Shown here piece after piece: positions 24,301 through 36,263 of a DNA stretch of 64,000 nucleotides. The first letter of the stretch is position 1. Each line of letters starts with the position of its first letter. Source of the stretch: Antedon mediterranea (Eukaryota > Echinodermata > Crinoidea > Comatulida > Antedonidae); assembly GCF_964355755.1 (NCBI RefSeq), contig NC_092679.1, positions 2,108,001-2,172,000 of the forward strand. Direction: 5' to 3'. The notes beneath the pieces were generated by a model, which saw nothing but the letters and a program-made list of their open reading frames with translations, did not search any database and was not told the DNA's origin. A program made the position numbers and the translations under genes.

Positions 24301-27300
24301 GCAAGTATAAAAACCCCCTTCTATTCGTATTCTGACTCGAGTTTCAGAAATAATATTTCTATATCGTGGTTTTTAAGCACTTATTAGATTGCGAAAACCC
24401 ATGATCAATCCTATGCAATTAATGTAACTTGTCAGATCCTAGTCATATAAGGGTCCGTTACTGTTGAGAAATTGCTGTAAGAGGAATTTTATGCAAAGCC
24501 TTCTCTACAAACATAAATCCTTGTCACATAAAGGCAAGACGTATAATGTATTGATAGGCCTACAACGCAGCTGACGATTTGAACTAGAACCTTTTAAAAT
24601 GTAGGCAACACAGAAACGAAACCATAAAGAGCAGTTTTGTAGCATAATGTCCCTTCCTTAAACTCATAAATACCAATTTCTACCCCACTCCAAGCTTACC
24701 ATCAGACGTTATAATAAATGTACAAAACACTCTGATTTGAGTTTAATATGCTGGAGTTCAGGATAGAGAGAAGAGAAGTGGGCGGAGCTCAATTTATCTC
24801 AAACACAGAGTACTGTTCTACGTTAAAACAATAGTTCATGTTTAGCATTTGAATAGCTAACAATAGCCTTATACACTCGGAATCTTGCAATTAAATTCTT
24901 CAAATGTTAACTCCGACATTCGGAAAATTAGGCCCAATACATACATTAATCAATTGTTGAGATACAATAGTCACGATATATTGCACAACGTACATTGTGT
25001 ACTGAAGTCACCAATTCATTAATTTGTAATATAAACAGATGGCTTTCCTTTAATTAATAACCTTTTTATATGATATAATAACCCTTTTATATAATATAAT
25101 TATGCTCCCCTTTTAAGTTAAAAATTACATTAGGCTGTCACGCATGATTGATTAACAACATAAAGAATTCGTCACAAATTTATCAAACTTTCTATGTTAT
25201 TATGCATATCTACGGTAATTCGTTAAATGCTTTTAAGGCTATAGTATGTACATTTATCGTGTAACGTGAACTGAACTTAGATGGCCCTAGAAATCCTCAA
25301 TTATGAGTAATGTATAATGAAAAACATGAAACATAGCTTACCGCATCTGTCGTGTCAGTGCCTTCCGCAACTCCTTCCGGTTCAGATACTGGTTTCCCAT
25401 ATCCTAAAAAAACAAATCATTATTAAATTTCATTTCAATCATAAAATACGATAAGTATAAAACAAAATGTAATGTACTGTACTGTATACACAGACTAAAC
25501 GTCAGGCTGTTGTAGTGGTACCCGAAGCTAAGTTCACTTTTATTTTTTGTTAATAAATTTATGAACCTATACATTAGATAGGCTCATGATTTTACCAAAT
25601 ACCCGAGACAACATTGTTGAGATGAAATTGTTTTCACATTAATTTATATTTATACTTTGTATTTAATTTTGTCAGATTATAATATAATTTGTCATTGTGT
25701 AGGCATACAAAAGATCACCACATTTGGAAACAACGATACCGATTAATTTTATATCTCAATTCTTCATTGTGTTATAACAAAAATGTTCTCGGCAACAATA
25801 CAACTTTGATCTGCTACCAGGAATGGTACCAGGATTTTTTTTAATGTTTTAATTTAACAAAGTTGTTGAGCTCTGTCTACACTATCAGGCCAGGGAGTTG
25901 TTACTAATAACAACTCCCTGATCAGGCTTTATGTGACAAAAATGTGATGTACAAGTCAAATATCAAATTATGGTAGTAATACGTCAGTATGCTTAAATAT
26001 GGTAGTGATATGATATCATCATGTCCATATTTGGGTACATCACATTTTTTTGTCACATAAAGTTTGATAGTAGACAGAGCTGTAGTTTATATCGTCAAAA
26101 TTATGCGCTATTATGATCATACTTTAAATACAGTCTGATCTTCAAGTAAAGCTTTCAGCGTATAATAAGACAAACGTGGCGTATAAATACATATCCGGTA
26201 ATATGTGCATTTTCAATAAACACTAATATAATTCGAAGGTCTACCACATATGGTTTCCACAATTAGAAAATCCATTCAACGGTAGTATTGTAATCAACGT
26301 AGCTATAATTAATCGTGCTCTCCTCCTCAATCATGCCTTCGTCGAAGGTGGTATGCCTAAACTTATCAATATATTAGATGTTAATTGTTAAAACGAGAAA
26401 ATGCAAATCATGTAACTGTGAGTATTTCTCACAGACATATTTTGTGATACAGTGTAAGATGTGTCCCTAAATGACACAGGAAAATACTGCCAAATGCCAT
26501 AGTCAGTTGAAATTTAAAAATGTTGTTATGCTTTTTATATAACTGTATAATGTAAATTTGGCGCAATTCAGATTATTCTGCAAATAATAAACCATAATTG
26601 AATTGAATAACCGCTAATAGTAAATATGCGTGGAGTGTGTTATTTCTGTTGTAGCTTACCCAACCTTTGTTAATCTCATAATCTCATATTTTTTTTATCA
26701 TTAATCCTTTGTTATAATCTGCCATTATTATAATAAACCTCAATATTGAGCGCGCGCCTTAAGAACAGCCACCTGAATTCCCCACTGTATAATTAATCAA
26801 TTGTATATGGTCAACGTTGTACAGTTATCACAGCGTCAGCGTTTGTGCGTAGCACACATTTTGTCGAAAACCATGAGTAATAATTACTACTCGTCTCAGG
26901 TGTTAAACTATAACAAAAGTATTTATAATTTGGTGCATTGACCACGCAAATATTGCACCAGGGATAATAGTCTGAATTGTTTTAATTGCTTTTGTTTCCA
27001 AGAACGGACATGTATTTATTTATCGCATACATTGACATATAAGATAAGTACGTGAAATAATGATAAACTAAGTATAACCATCCAGACTCTTAACAAGGCC
27101 CAAGAGATACTATTGTAACACTCGCATGTCTACCTGCGTATGCTTAGGCGCAGGGAGAGCGAAATTACTTAATTAATTCTCTGCTAGGCGTTAGTCTAGG
27201 TTCTAGGCGGAGTGTTTACTTAATTTTAACAGTAAAAAGATAGGCCCTCATGATGATTCTGCACATATGGCGTTTCATACGTATACAACTTGAGCTCGTA

Positions 27301-30300
27301 ACCTTAGTATTTTCAGACAAATATCGACTAACATAAAAAGCAATAACTAAATACTTAAGGCAAGTCTACCTAGGCCTAACAAAAACCCACCTCATTGCAT
27401 TTTTCTTTCAAAAGCACACCTTAATGTGACGACAATAATGCTGGCTTCTTAGTAGGCTTACGCTTCAGTCGGAATCTTATTAGGCCTACCACCTCCCTGT
27501 AATAGCTGTTTGCTTACATGAGACTGTTTACTTGAGATAACAAAAGTAAATGGGTAACACAAAAAACGTTGAATAATCGCATACCCAGGTGCAATCCCGT
27601 ATTTGCATTTGATTATGCAATTAATTCGACCAATCACAAGCGACAATTCGGATTGGCCGCCACTTGCTCGTAATCATTGTGTAATGTCAGTGAATTGAGG
27701 CTTAAGTGGGGGACGGGATGAGTTTAGATTTGAACTTGAGATTGAATTCATTTCATACATTTTTAGTATGATATAGTATACCTATGTACAAAATTTATTA
27801 GAAAATGATTTAAAAATAAATAAATAAACAAGATCTGTGAGGGGAGTGAGGTTCAGCCAATAATTTGACGTCTTTGAAGATGACGAAATGGCGCGTATTT
27901 AATAGGCATATTAACCATGTACAACCATGAGAAGCCAATGTCTTAGAGTAAACTTTCCTTTTTTATGTAGATTGGGTCGATATCTATACAGTATACAGAT
28001 CTGATGTATAATAAAGAATTAACCTTCGCCATGTACAACGAAGTAACGCCTTATATTCGGCTTGTGTTTAAATAACATCGATCGTGCTAGTGGCAACTTG
28101 CGGACGCCTGTTGCATACTCGATTGGTTATAAACACACTTTGATTGTTAACATACAATTCTTGGATATATCGTCTAGATAGGGTAACGACATACAATGCT
28201 TGGATACAATCTAGAAGGGACAATTATACAGACATTACCTGCCTATGGGTGAAATATAATATTAGACATCTCCGAGAGAATTTTATTTTTATCAACGGAA
28301 ATAATATATATCGAGGGAAAATATAATCCTAAGATAATGCTTATCTTGTGACGTCAGACGCGATATATCAATTTTGATCCTCTCGGATCAGTGGTCACCA
28401 TTTCGTCCAATCACGTTCCTGTGTTCGGCACAGACTATGTTATAATATAATATCATATTTATGATCATTGTATTGCATTGTATCCTTCCTTATTATGTGC
28501 CCATGCCATTAAAAAAATCGTAATATTTTTGATGATTTTACAGTTTAGATAAAAACGTCTTTATGTCGAGCTTTAACGAATTGACCATTGTAACCATTTT
28601 TTATTTGAAATGTATATTAATAATGTAAGCCTAGATGATGGATGTACACCTGGCATTACGTACGTTCACAAATACAAATCAACGTATATATTTCCTCTCC
28701 GTATTTTGATATACATTAAAACATATTCTCATCATCAGTCGAATGTAGTCGTAGAATGCATGATGAAGAATATTATAGGTATAAAAAACATAGCATTATC
28801 AGTATATATTACATAGTTGTAAGCACGGCGTTGTTAAACTGACTTAATGCACTGTATATAAGATGAATCGAAATGTCACAGAGACTTATCGCAAAGCCGA
28901 ACATGTAGTACATCTTGTTTAACTAAGACCAAAAGCAGGTTGAATACGCTGATGTGCCTACGTACAGTTGCCTAGAGCATTGAAGGGTCACTTTAAGGCC
29001 ATGTCGTCAGTTTATACAATTATTACGCATAGTACACCACGTTTACGTCGGCGCGATTTACTGTTACGGATACCATACCGTATACGTTCCGTGTATGTAA
29101 GTATAGTTTAAGGGTCGCACAATCTATTTGCGGGAGCACACAGATGCCTTGGTCACACATACACACGTACCACTGTATATAATAATACTGTCTACGAAGA
29201 CTAGACTAGTTTTGCCTGTAGCACACTGAGTTTACGTGCGGGCACACTTTCGTGTAGAAGGTTGATGACTTAGTAGCACACGATGTTTACGTCATGGGAC
29301 ATGCGCATTCCCGGTCTACTAAGTACGAGGATCAGGCTACTATAATATAGCTATTAAAAATAAAATATTGTTTTATCTGTACCACATGACTACGTGTAGC
29401 ACACTAATACTTACGTGTAGCACACTAATTATTACGTGTAGCACACTAATACTTACGTGTAGAACACTAATACTCACGTGTAGCACACTAATACTTACGT
29501 GTAGCACACTAATACTTACGTGTAGCTCACTAATACTTACGTGTAGCACACTAATACTTACGTGTAGCACACTAATACTTACGTGTAGCACACTAATACT
29601 TACGTGTAGCTCACTAATACTTACGTGTAGCACACAATGTTTTCTACACAAATGGCCATATGCACACTACCGTACTAAGACATGCTACATTTACGAGAAA
29701 CAGACCCTAGACGTGTAGCATACGTTTACGTGTGGCACATATATTTACATGTAGCACACCATGTTTCATACAAACATTATTATGCACACTACGTACTAAG
29801 ACATGCTACATTTACGAGAAGCAGACGTGTAGCATACGTTCACGTGTGGCACATTATATTTACGCAATGTAGCAAGTTAATTTTACATGTAGCACACAAA
29901 TCTAAGTACAGTCCAGGTTAGTTAAGGTTATCCTGAAATAGACTGTTATTCAAGAATACACAATAATGTCATAGACATGCTACATTTGCGAGAAGCAGAC
30001 CCTAGACGTGTAGCATACGTTTACGTGTAGCACATTATATTTACGTAGTAGCAAGTTAATTTACACAACTTTAAGCTACGGTTTAGGTTATTTAAGGTTA
30101 TCATGAGAATAGACTATTATTCAAAAAGCACAATAATGTTATAGTACGCTTATTTTTAATTACACTTAATATTGATTGTGACCGGTGATAAATTAGGCGA
30201 TAGACTTGAACAAGTATATTAGAAAATGTTGTTAAATATTGCTAATGCCGGAGGAGCAACGTTAAGTCATAGGATTATATTACTTCATATACACATACAA

Positions 30301-31331
30301 ATCCAATGTTCAATTATTCGAGCACGAACCGGGTGGTAATAAAATAATTTGACGGCGTAATTAATATTTTCAATCAACACGTCTGTATTGGATTATGTAC
30401 GATGAATGGCAAACATGAATAACAAGCGTACAGACCGAAGGTTGGTTAGTAGAAATAAAAATGTTGACATTAAGTCGTCAACAAGCCTATTAAAAACAAC
30501 AATATATAGATATTTAAACTAGCAATATATCTTTAGCGTTAGAGTTGCATACATATGTCAATATATACACTGTAAGTATATTAAACAAGGCCATATACAT
30601 GGCTGCAGTCGATCGCGTGCGCAAATTTGAGTTAGTGTTTACCAACCGACCAACCGACCGACTAAAAACAAGACCACTCCGATGGCCAAGGTTCCAGTTT
30701 CTTTATAATAAGAAAAGTGCTCTTTCCTTTTTTTTTATGTTATTATTCTAAAGCTCTGTCTACACTATCAAACAAAAAAAGTGTAATGTGCCTAAATATG
30801 GTAGTGATATGACAACATCTATCCTGTCCATATATGGGCACATCACATAAAATTTGATAGTGCAGACAGAGCTTAATAATACTCTTCTTCAAATTAAAGA
30901 TAAAAGGTTAGTAATAATTCGTCATTTGGTATGACAAATTTGTAGTGCGCCGTGACTCATCGAGCACGTGATCAAACTACTTAATTACGTGAAATTATGT
31001 GGAATGAGTTCTTTGCATTCAGTACATCTTATATGAATGTTTGTAAGGAACAGGATTGGGGATAGGAAAACGAATACGATAGATTAAGTGAATTGATAAT
31101 TTTATACTTAAAGGTTGTTTAATTTGGATAACCGCGCAGCAATCTCTAGCTTTCAGAAATTGGGCAATGTCTCTGGTTAGAGACCCTACACCTTTACCCA
31201 GTGTGACGTGTATTCGAAAAGTCATTATCCAATATTCTAAGACTCACGCTTTCTTGTGGAAATTGCATTACATAATAAAATTACATAATTTTACCATGCA
31301 TGGGCTAAATTACACAATAGACGTCATTATA

Positions 31332-31368
<37 letters not shown>

Positions 31369-32752
31369 TATTTTTAGGAGCTACCTTACAATGCCAATTG
31401 ATAATTGCAAAATATCTTCTTTTCTGTTACCATTCCCTTTGTAAAATTAGGCATTACTGGTCTCTGTGTTATGCTGTTGTGCTGAAAATGGACCTGTCAT
31501 ATATTAGCTTCCACTAGAACCCTAAATTCATTACGCATCCTCCCCCCCCCCCACCCACCCCACCCCACTCCCTCAAATCCGTCGTCCCCTAAACACCAGC
31601 TTTCAAATATTTCAAACGATATTTGAAATAACAAATTGAAATTGAAGCTATAAAAATCATTATTATTAATAATAATTGTCCTTTTTATAGCGCCTAATCA
31701 AATTAAATTGTCTCTTAAGCGTGGTTCCCACTAGCGACGCAACACAAGGACGTAACGCAACGCAAGTGAATTGACCAAATCACAAGCGATGGCTTATTCG
31801 CTTGTGATTGCTAACTGTCTATAACTTCACTTGTCATTGGTTAAAACGCTTGCGTTGCGTTTACGTCCTTGCGTTACGTTCTGGTGGGAACGAGGCTTTA
31901 ACGCGCTACGAACTAGATGGAAATTACGTCATTTCATATGCTATGCGAAAGAGATGGGTTTTCAGCAACTGTTTGAAGATGTTAATATAATTGGCATTCT
32001 TGAATGATTGTGAAAGAGTATTTCATAAAGCGTGGTTCCCACTAGCGACGCAACACAAGGACGTAACGCAACGCAAGTGAATTGACCAATCACAAGCGAT
32101 GGCTTATTCGCTTGTGATTGCTAACTGTCTATAACTTCGCTTGTCATTGGTTAAAACGCTTGCGTTGCGTTTACGTCCTTGCGTTACGTTCTAGTGGGAA
32201 CCAAGCTTTAGTATGGAGCTGTACAAGAGAATGACCGGTCAACAAATGTATGTCTACGTGTTCTTGGTTGGTTGGTTTTATAATACTTCATTACTATGAC
32301 GTACCGATTAACATCAAGAACAAAAAAACCTTTTTCCCGTACCACCTGATGATGTATTACCCTCTGATGCATTAATTTTATTATCTCGCAGGTAGTAATT
32401 AATTTGTTACGTAATTACAAACCACTAGCCAGCCAAATATTCTTCTCTCCTTTTAATTACTTGCAACAATGTCAATACAAACTTCAATTAATTCTCACAG
32501 AACGTGCTCATCGATCGCTTTTGCGTAAATATTAAGAAAAACCACACGTTTATTTAAGAAAGATATAAGTTTCTTCCATACTAGCCTATGTATTCTGTCT
32601 AAACATTTCAGATAATATTTAACTTTCGTATTCCATATAACTGTATGAATATTCAAACACGCATCTCGGCGGTTAATGAATAATATTAACTTACCCGTGA
32701 TAGTTAAAACGCCAACAAAAAGTAAAACCGATGTTGTACTTGGCAAATGCAT
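15374..32752 (-). CDS. Secreted acidic granin-like protein, seven exons, 624 aa
   Basis: Exons on the minus strand: 32695-32752, 25342-25403, 20525-20636, 19170-19436, 18812-18901, 17508-18682, 15374-15484; phase is kept throughout. Residues 1-20 are a signal peptide (MHLPSTTSVLLFVGVLTITG). The mature protein has only two cysteines, C45 and C71, both in exon 3, in KLNNCAADVIRL...GVSEECLEMVNG. This resembles the single disulfide loop at the N-terminus of chromogranins A and B, including the VS-[QE]-EC-[FL]-E end, but with a 25- rather than 20-residue spacing. A dibasic KR (96-97) and an amphipathic stretch (NTVDNVLYHLLKALEFEHQ) follow. Exon 6 holds about 17 SASE[TI]PAE repeats, then a KRQ site. 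The C-terminus (DTVVNELKGLRSG...) is basic and amphipathic. Inference: a regulated-secretory-granule protein of the granin class. The gene structure is firm; the homology is a hypothesis. Confidence 0.75.
16770..16912. mobile_element. MITE family B, old diverged copy
   Basis: Runs from GAGCTTGGCTCACACT to GCTTACGAACCAAGCCT, with degenerate 'GACGCAACGCAATGACGTAAGCG' blocks. The inverted-repeat layout matches the young copies at 20149-20332 and elsewhere. Confidence 0.6.
16966..17316. mobile_element. MITE family C (about 350 bp)
   Basis: Termini TTAAAGATGTATTGTCTCC and GACAATACATCTTTAA are inverted repeats. The centre has 'TTGGCTGGCAGCCAATTTGA'. A second copy is at 33637-33915 and a worn one at about 59225-59406. 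Confidence 0.85.
17812..18585 (-). repeat. 39-bp coding minisatellite in exon 6 of the granin-like gene
   Basis: About 17 copies of a unit encoding SASE[TI]PAE plus a variable acidic linker (EENGED, EDTDDANIED). Copies alternate between T and I at the fifth position. The unit is free of stops in several frames on both strands, which explains the long antisense reading frames here. Confidence 0.93.
19930..20069. mobile_element. MITE family B, diverged copy
   Basis: From AAGCTTGGTTCCAACTAGGA to GTTGTAGGAAACAAGCGT with the ACGTAACGCAA motif at both ends. It lies 80 bp from a young copy of the same family. Confidence 0.65.
20149..20332. mobile_element. MITE family B, young copy 1 (184 bp)
   Basis: Left end AAAGCGTGGTTCCCACTAGC, right end CTAGTGGGAACCAAGCTTTA; the terminal inverted repeats are about 45 bp and hold GGACGTAACGCAACGCAAG. 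Four other copies in the window differ at only a few positions. Confidence 0.93.
21380..21562. repeat. 61-bp tandem repeat, three copies
   Basis: GC-rich unit GGAGAAAGGAAGGAGAGAAG followed by ATATCGTTCAGTGCGGGAGG and CCGGCAGACGATATCTCAGTA. The ATATCGT...ACGATAT pair makes each unit partly self-complementary. Confidence 0.92.
21659..21712. repeat. (ATTG/ATTTATTG)n simple repeat
   Basis: Alternating ATTGATTG and ATTTATTG blocks, possibly the 3' tail of a degraded retroelement. Confidence 0.85.
22480..22674. mobile_element. MITE family A copy (about 195 bp)
   Basis: Left end AAGCTCTGTCTACACTGTCA and right end TGATAGTGTAGAGAGAGCTT flank the usual 'ACCATATTTGGGCACATCA' motifs. Confidence 0.88.
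25868..26082. mobile_element. MITE family A copy with an inserted hairpin
   Basis: Normal family-A ends (AGCTCTGTCTACACTATCA; GATAGTAGACAGAGC) enclose an extra 30-bp hairpin at 25891-25920, placed where other copies read ATCAAACTAGTTTGAC. Confidence 0.82.
25891..25920. repeat. Hairpin, 13-bp perfect arms
   Basis: CAGGGAGTTGTTA, four-base loop, TAACAACTCCCTG. It shares the CAGGGAG start with the 38-bp palindrome at 496-533. Confidence 0.9.
29030..30065. repeat. Minisatellite complex built on TTACGTGTAGCACAC
   Basis: A compact 21-bp array (about 12 copies of ACGTGTAGCACACTAATACTT) occupies 29388-29637. Degenerate units precede it from about 29030. Larger blocks follow, beginning 'GACATGCTACATTTACGAGA' at about 29680, 29803 and 29968, each ending in further GTGTAGCA motifs. 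It is a higher-order repeat with no coding role. Confidence 0.85.
30750..30875. mobile_element. MITE family A, short copy
   Basis: AAAGCTCTGTCTACACTATCA-type left end and ATTTGATAGTGCAGACAGAGC right end, about 126 bp. Confidence 0.88.
31335..31364. repeat. (AT)n microsatellite
   Basis: About 15 uninterrupted AT dinucleotides. Confidence 0.95.
31717..31900. mobile_element. MITE family B, young copy 2
   Basis: 184-bp copy; its right terminus reads CTGGTGGGAACGAGGCTTTA, with a few substitutions against the consensus. It lies 126 bp from copy 3 in the same orientation. Confidence 0.92.
32027..32210. mobile_element. MITE family B, young copy 3
   Basis: 184-bp copy with both termini intact (AAAGCGTGGTTCCCACTAGC; CTAGTGGGAACCAAGCTTTA), almost identical to the copies at 36264 and 43889. 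Confidence 0.93.
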
Positions 32753-33046
32753 ATTAAAAGTCCTGTATATCGGCTACTAATAGTACTATACGTGACTTAT
32801 ACGGTATAAATATCCGTCGTCGCAAATGTACGCGTCAGAATGGCAGAGTCGTAATCGTTCAAATGAGGACTATAATATTGATTCCAATCAAGAAACATAC
32901 TTCTGCGCATGACAACACATTGTTGCAAGAAACACACATAAATGCGTCTTGTCCAATCGGCGGATAATATAGTATTTTAATATAACAGTGACCCTCATCT
33001 GTTATGAGTTTCTATGACAACCATTTGATATAATTCGATATTAAAA

Positions 33047-33054
33047 TGACGTCA
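33047..33054. promoter_or_regulatory. Perfect cAMP-response element (TGACGTCA) upstream of the granin-like gene
   Basis: The palindromic CRE lies 295 bp upstream of the granin-like start codon. Vertebrate chromogranin promoters are known to be driven through a CRE, so the placement is suggestive; an 8-mer alone is weak evidence. Confidence 0.4.
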
Positions 33055-33461
33055 CAATAATAATAATTATTAATTACTATATATAGGGCCTAATTTCAAA
33101 TTTCAAACGGGAATAAATTATTAGTATTAAACATTTTGTTTTGTTAACGATGTTTGTCGTTAGTGAACAATGTGTACAATAAAACTAAACTGTACTATTA
33201 TTTAGCTTGGTAAATTCTTGTGAGATACTTGGAACATTGTTATTATTGCTATGGTGGATGTAGAAAATAAACATAAAGTGATACAGATATGATTCAGGTA
33301 GCTATGTTACGGTACATAAACAATTAACATTTAAACAAAAATCGAAATGCCGACGGAAACCCCATAAAAAAAACTACATACTTAAGTCTAGTATGTTGCA
33401 GCCTCGTCTATTTTACTCAACAACAGGCCAAATAATCTATCAGATCGACTAAATTCATCTT

Positions 33462-33636
33462 AAAGCTCTGTCTCACTATCACACTTATAGTTTGACAAAA
33501 AAGTGTGCTGTGGCCAAATATGGTAGTGCTATGCCTAAATATGGTAGTGCTATGTCTAAATATGGTAGTGATATGACATCATCATTTCCATATATGGGCA
33601 AATCATACATAAAATTTGATAGGTAGACAGAGCTTA
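33462..33636. mobile_element. MITE family A copy
   Basis: AAAGCTCTGTCTCACTATCA left end (one base lost), three 'AAATATGGTAGTG' motifs, and a worn right end GATAGGTAGACAGAGCTT. It directly abuts a family-C copy. Confidence 0.85.
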
Positions 33637-33915
33637 AAGATGTATTGTCCCCCAAAAACATGAAAAATGAAGATTAATTAAATCAGACTTTGAATATGTT
33701 ATTTTGTAGTTTTAATAAAGTTCACTTCCATGGAAAAAAAAATGTTTTCACTTATAAAATGACAAAAGTAAATCCATTGGCTGGCAGCCAATTTGACAAT
33801 TTAAATACTTTTTTTTCGATCCAATTTTTGGTCAAAAAAAGTAACTATTATGTTACATTAAAATGGAATATTCAACAACAATTTTTTAAAGAATTATTTG
33901 TTCAATACATCTTTA
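33637..33915. mobile_element. MITE family C copy
   Basis: AAAGATGTATTGTCCCCC left end, the central GGCTGGCAGCCAATTTGACA, and CAATACATCTTTAA right end; about 280 bp, shorter than the copy at 16966. Confidence 0.82.
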
Positions 33916-35227
33916 ACATTACCATCGCACACACACAAATATAATCAAATTCATGTTAAGTTAACGTTCAATTTGTGTAATTGCTGATAACGAGCTTTTA
34001 ATCAGATCTTTGCATTGCTAATAGTCAAGAGAGGGATATATTCGATTCTGTATCACACTGATTATATTAATGACGTTATACTGTTTAATATTAACACATT
34101 ATACGAGCAATAAACTCGACAAGATTTGTATGATAATATGTTACAAATTATGAATTTCATAGAACTTAAATTAGAAATTAAATCACCACACTAACAAACA
34201 TTACTAATGCGTGCCAAAGTTTATGGTACTAGTAAACGCCGCCACGCCTATATACATTTGAGTAGGCCTACATCGACCCTTTGTTGGGATTATAAGGTTT
34301 GGTTGGCGCATGCGTTTGTTCTTGCTATTTAATTGAGACAGGTTCATTATAATTTTGTAATCGTAATGTCCAGTCTACAACGTTGACCAACGGAAATACG
34401 TATCATAAAAACGCACAAGAGTTGAAGAGCGCGTATCGGTATTAGTACGCGTTTTCCGCGTGCCACTAACGATCAACTGAACATTCGATCAACAGCGGCC
34501 TACTTAACATTGTTTTTATTACCTCTCAATGCATGTTTGATATTAAACAAGCCATGAGTTTATAGTTATCCCCGGAGGTAACTTGCGTTTCATATTGGAA
34601 AATTAACAAACCGTTGTGTAAAAATATCATTTTAATCATGCTTAGAATGATAGATTACCGTATAAAGCAATTATAAAGTATTGTGAAGGTGGTATAGCCG
34701 ATTGGTGATGTGTGCAGTCAACGAGAACAACAAACTGTGGTGAGGGAAAAAGTGACCCCCCAGACACTTTGCGAAGAAAACAAAAATCATAATTTAACGA
34801 CCGATTATTGTCATTGGTTTGAGGAGAGGAGGCAAATCCGCAGTTTTTGCGAATTTCCGTACGTGATTTGCTAAAAAAAATTTTTCTTTAATTTTTGGAC
34901 TGGACGTTTACGCAACATATTAAAGACAATTAGAGATGGCGCTCCTCATAACAATATTATAACCCGCTCGAGTTTAGTTTGGCGCTTATTTTAATGACAT
35001 CTGTGGTAGATGTTCCCTTTTTATTGAATCAGCTTAAAACAAAATAATCTATCAATCATGTTCTCACAAATACGGTTAAATAATAATAAATAACAAATTA
35101 TTAGTATGTCTGTTGAATGGTTTAATCAATAGATTTGAAAATCAAATCAAAATGTTAATACCTGTAGAAGTTATCGGTACATGCCTACACCACGTACCGG
35201 TATATTATATTTAGTTTTGAAAATATG

Positions 35228-35294
35228 TGATCGTTCTCAGGAGTGAGAATGCCGTTTTGAACTGTCTGCATTCTTACTCTTGAGGACGATCAAA
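35228..35294. repeat. Imperfect inverted repeat, 25-bp arms
   Basis: TGATCGTTCTCAGGAGTGAG... pairs with ...CTCTTGAGGACGATCA with three mismatches around a 15-17-base loop. Confidence 0.75.
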
Positions 35295-35698
35295 GTATAT
35301 TGATCGAAACGGCGAGAAACTCGACAGATTTGTGTTTGTTCAGAAGTACAGTAAATATCGTGGCATACTGTACAATATATATTTCGCCATGCAAACCTTA
35401 AACAATACAAATCAATATAAGAAATAAAAGTACGTTAGTCTGGGCGACTCTGATTTAGAGGCAAAGTATAACGAACAATTATTTGATTTAGAATAATTTC
35501 TCCAATTCCTTGTACAGTACAGTATTTAAAATACAGTATCCATTTAGTTTTTATCTCATTTTACAAAAATAAATGTTTACATAAGGACTGCTAAAGTCAA
35601 CTCTACAAAAACCTTTTTAGAGATTCAAAACGTTCTAAGTTTCAATCATTTAATTAAAACGTGTTCAGATTCAGAATATTTCTATAAACATAATTATC

Positions 35699-36056
35699 AC
35701 AACCGGCCCAGAGTTTACTGAAGTAGGCAGTGTCATATTTATAATTATTAAAGGCCGCGAGATATTTTCATTTGGTTAAGGCAGCAATATTAACAATGTC
35801 CATTTTACCATTATATTTACAATTTAGATACACTCGGTCTTTTAAACGCCTGACTGTAACACAAATAAAAATTGATAATTAGTACAACCCAGAGAGAGTT
35901 TACTGAAGGCAGTGTCATATTTATAACTATTAATGGCCGCGAGATATTTTCATTTGGTTAAGGCAGCATTATTAACAATGTCCATTTTACCATTATATTT
36001 ACAATTTAGATACACCCGGTCTTTTAAACACCGGACTATAATATAACACAAACACA
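35699..36056. repeat. Direct tandem duplication, about 185-bp unit
   Basis: Two consecutive blocks (about 35699-35871 and 35883-36056) share GGCCGCGAGATATTTTCATT, GGTTAAGGCAGCA and AACAATGTCCATTTTACCAT in order, with few differences. Confidence 0.9.
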
Positions 36057-36263
36057 AATTCGTGCAAGAAAATGTATATTATATATACAGTACATGCCAC
36101 CTCAAAAACAGCAACGTTGCCCAATGTCAGTGCTGTCTGGTAAAATATTTCAGAGCAACTACGTTTTTGTTTCCCATACAAGCAAAACACCAAACGCGGT
36201 TTAATAAATTTCGTCTAACATTCATCAATATTTATACACGAGTACGTCAAAGGAAACCCTTGT

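Larger units (their letters stand above)
18902..25341. other. Introns 2-4 of the granin-like gene, non-coding content
   Basis: Between the three small exons lie family-B copies (19930-20069, 20149-20332), a 61-bp tandem triplicate (21380-21562), an (ATTG)n run (21659-21712) and a family-A copy (22480-22674). The stretch from about 22700 to 25340 holds no gene or repeat that I can support. Confidence 0.5.
25404..32694 (-). other. First intron (7.3 kb) of the granin-like gene
   Basis: Carries two family-A copies, two family-B copies, a hairpin, the 21-bp minisatellite complex at about 29030-30065 and an (AT)n run at 31335-31364. I found no exon with convincing splice sites and protein likeness inside it. 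Confidence 0.5.

Noticed and set aside
29388-29637. CRISPR-like direct repeats
   Set aside because: No unique spacers, the units are directly tandem, and the genome is an intron-rich animal one.
29368-29718. Open frames on both strands in the 21-bp array
   Set aside because: Same effect: a stop-free unit with length divisible by 3.
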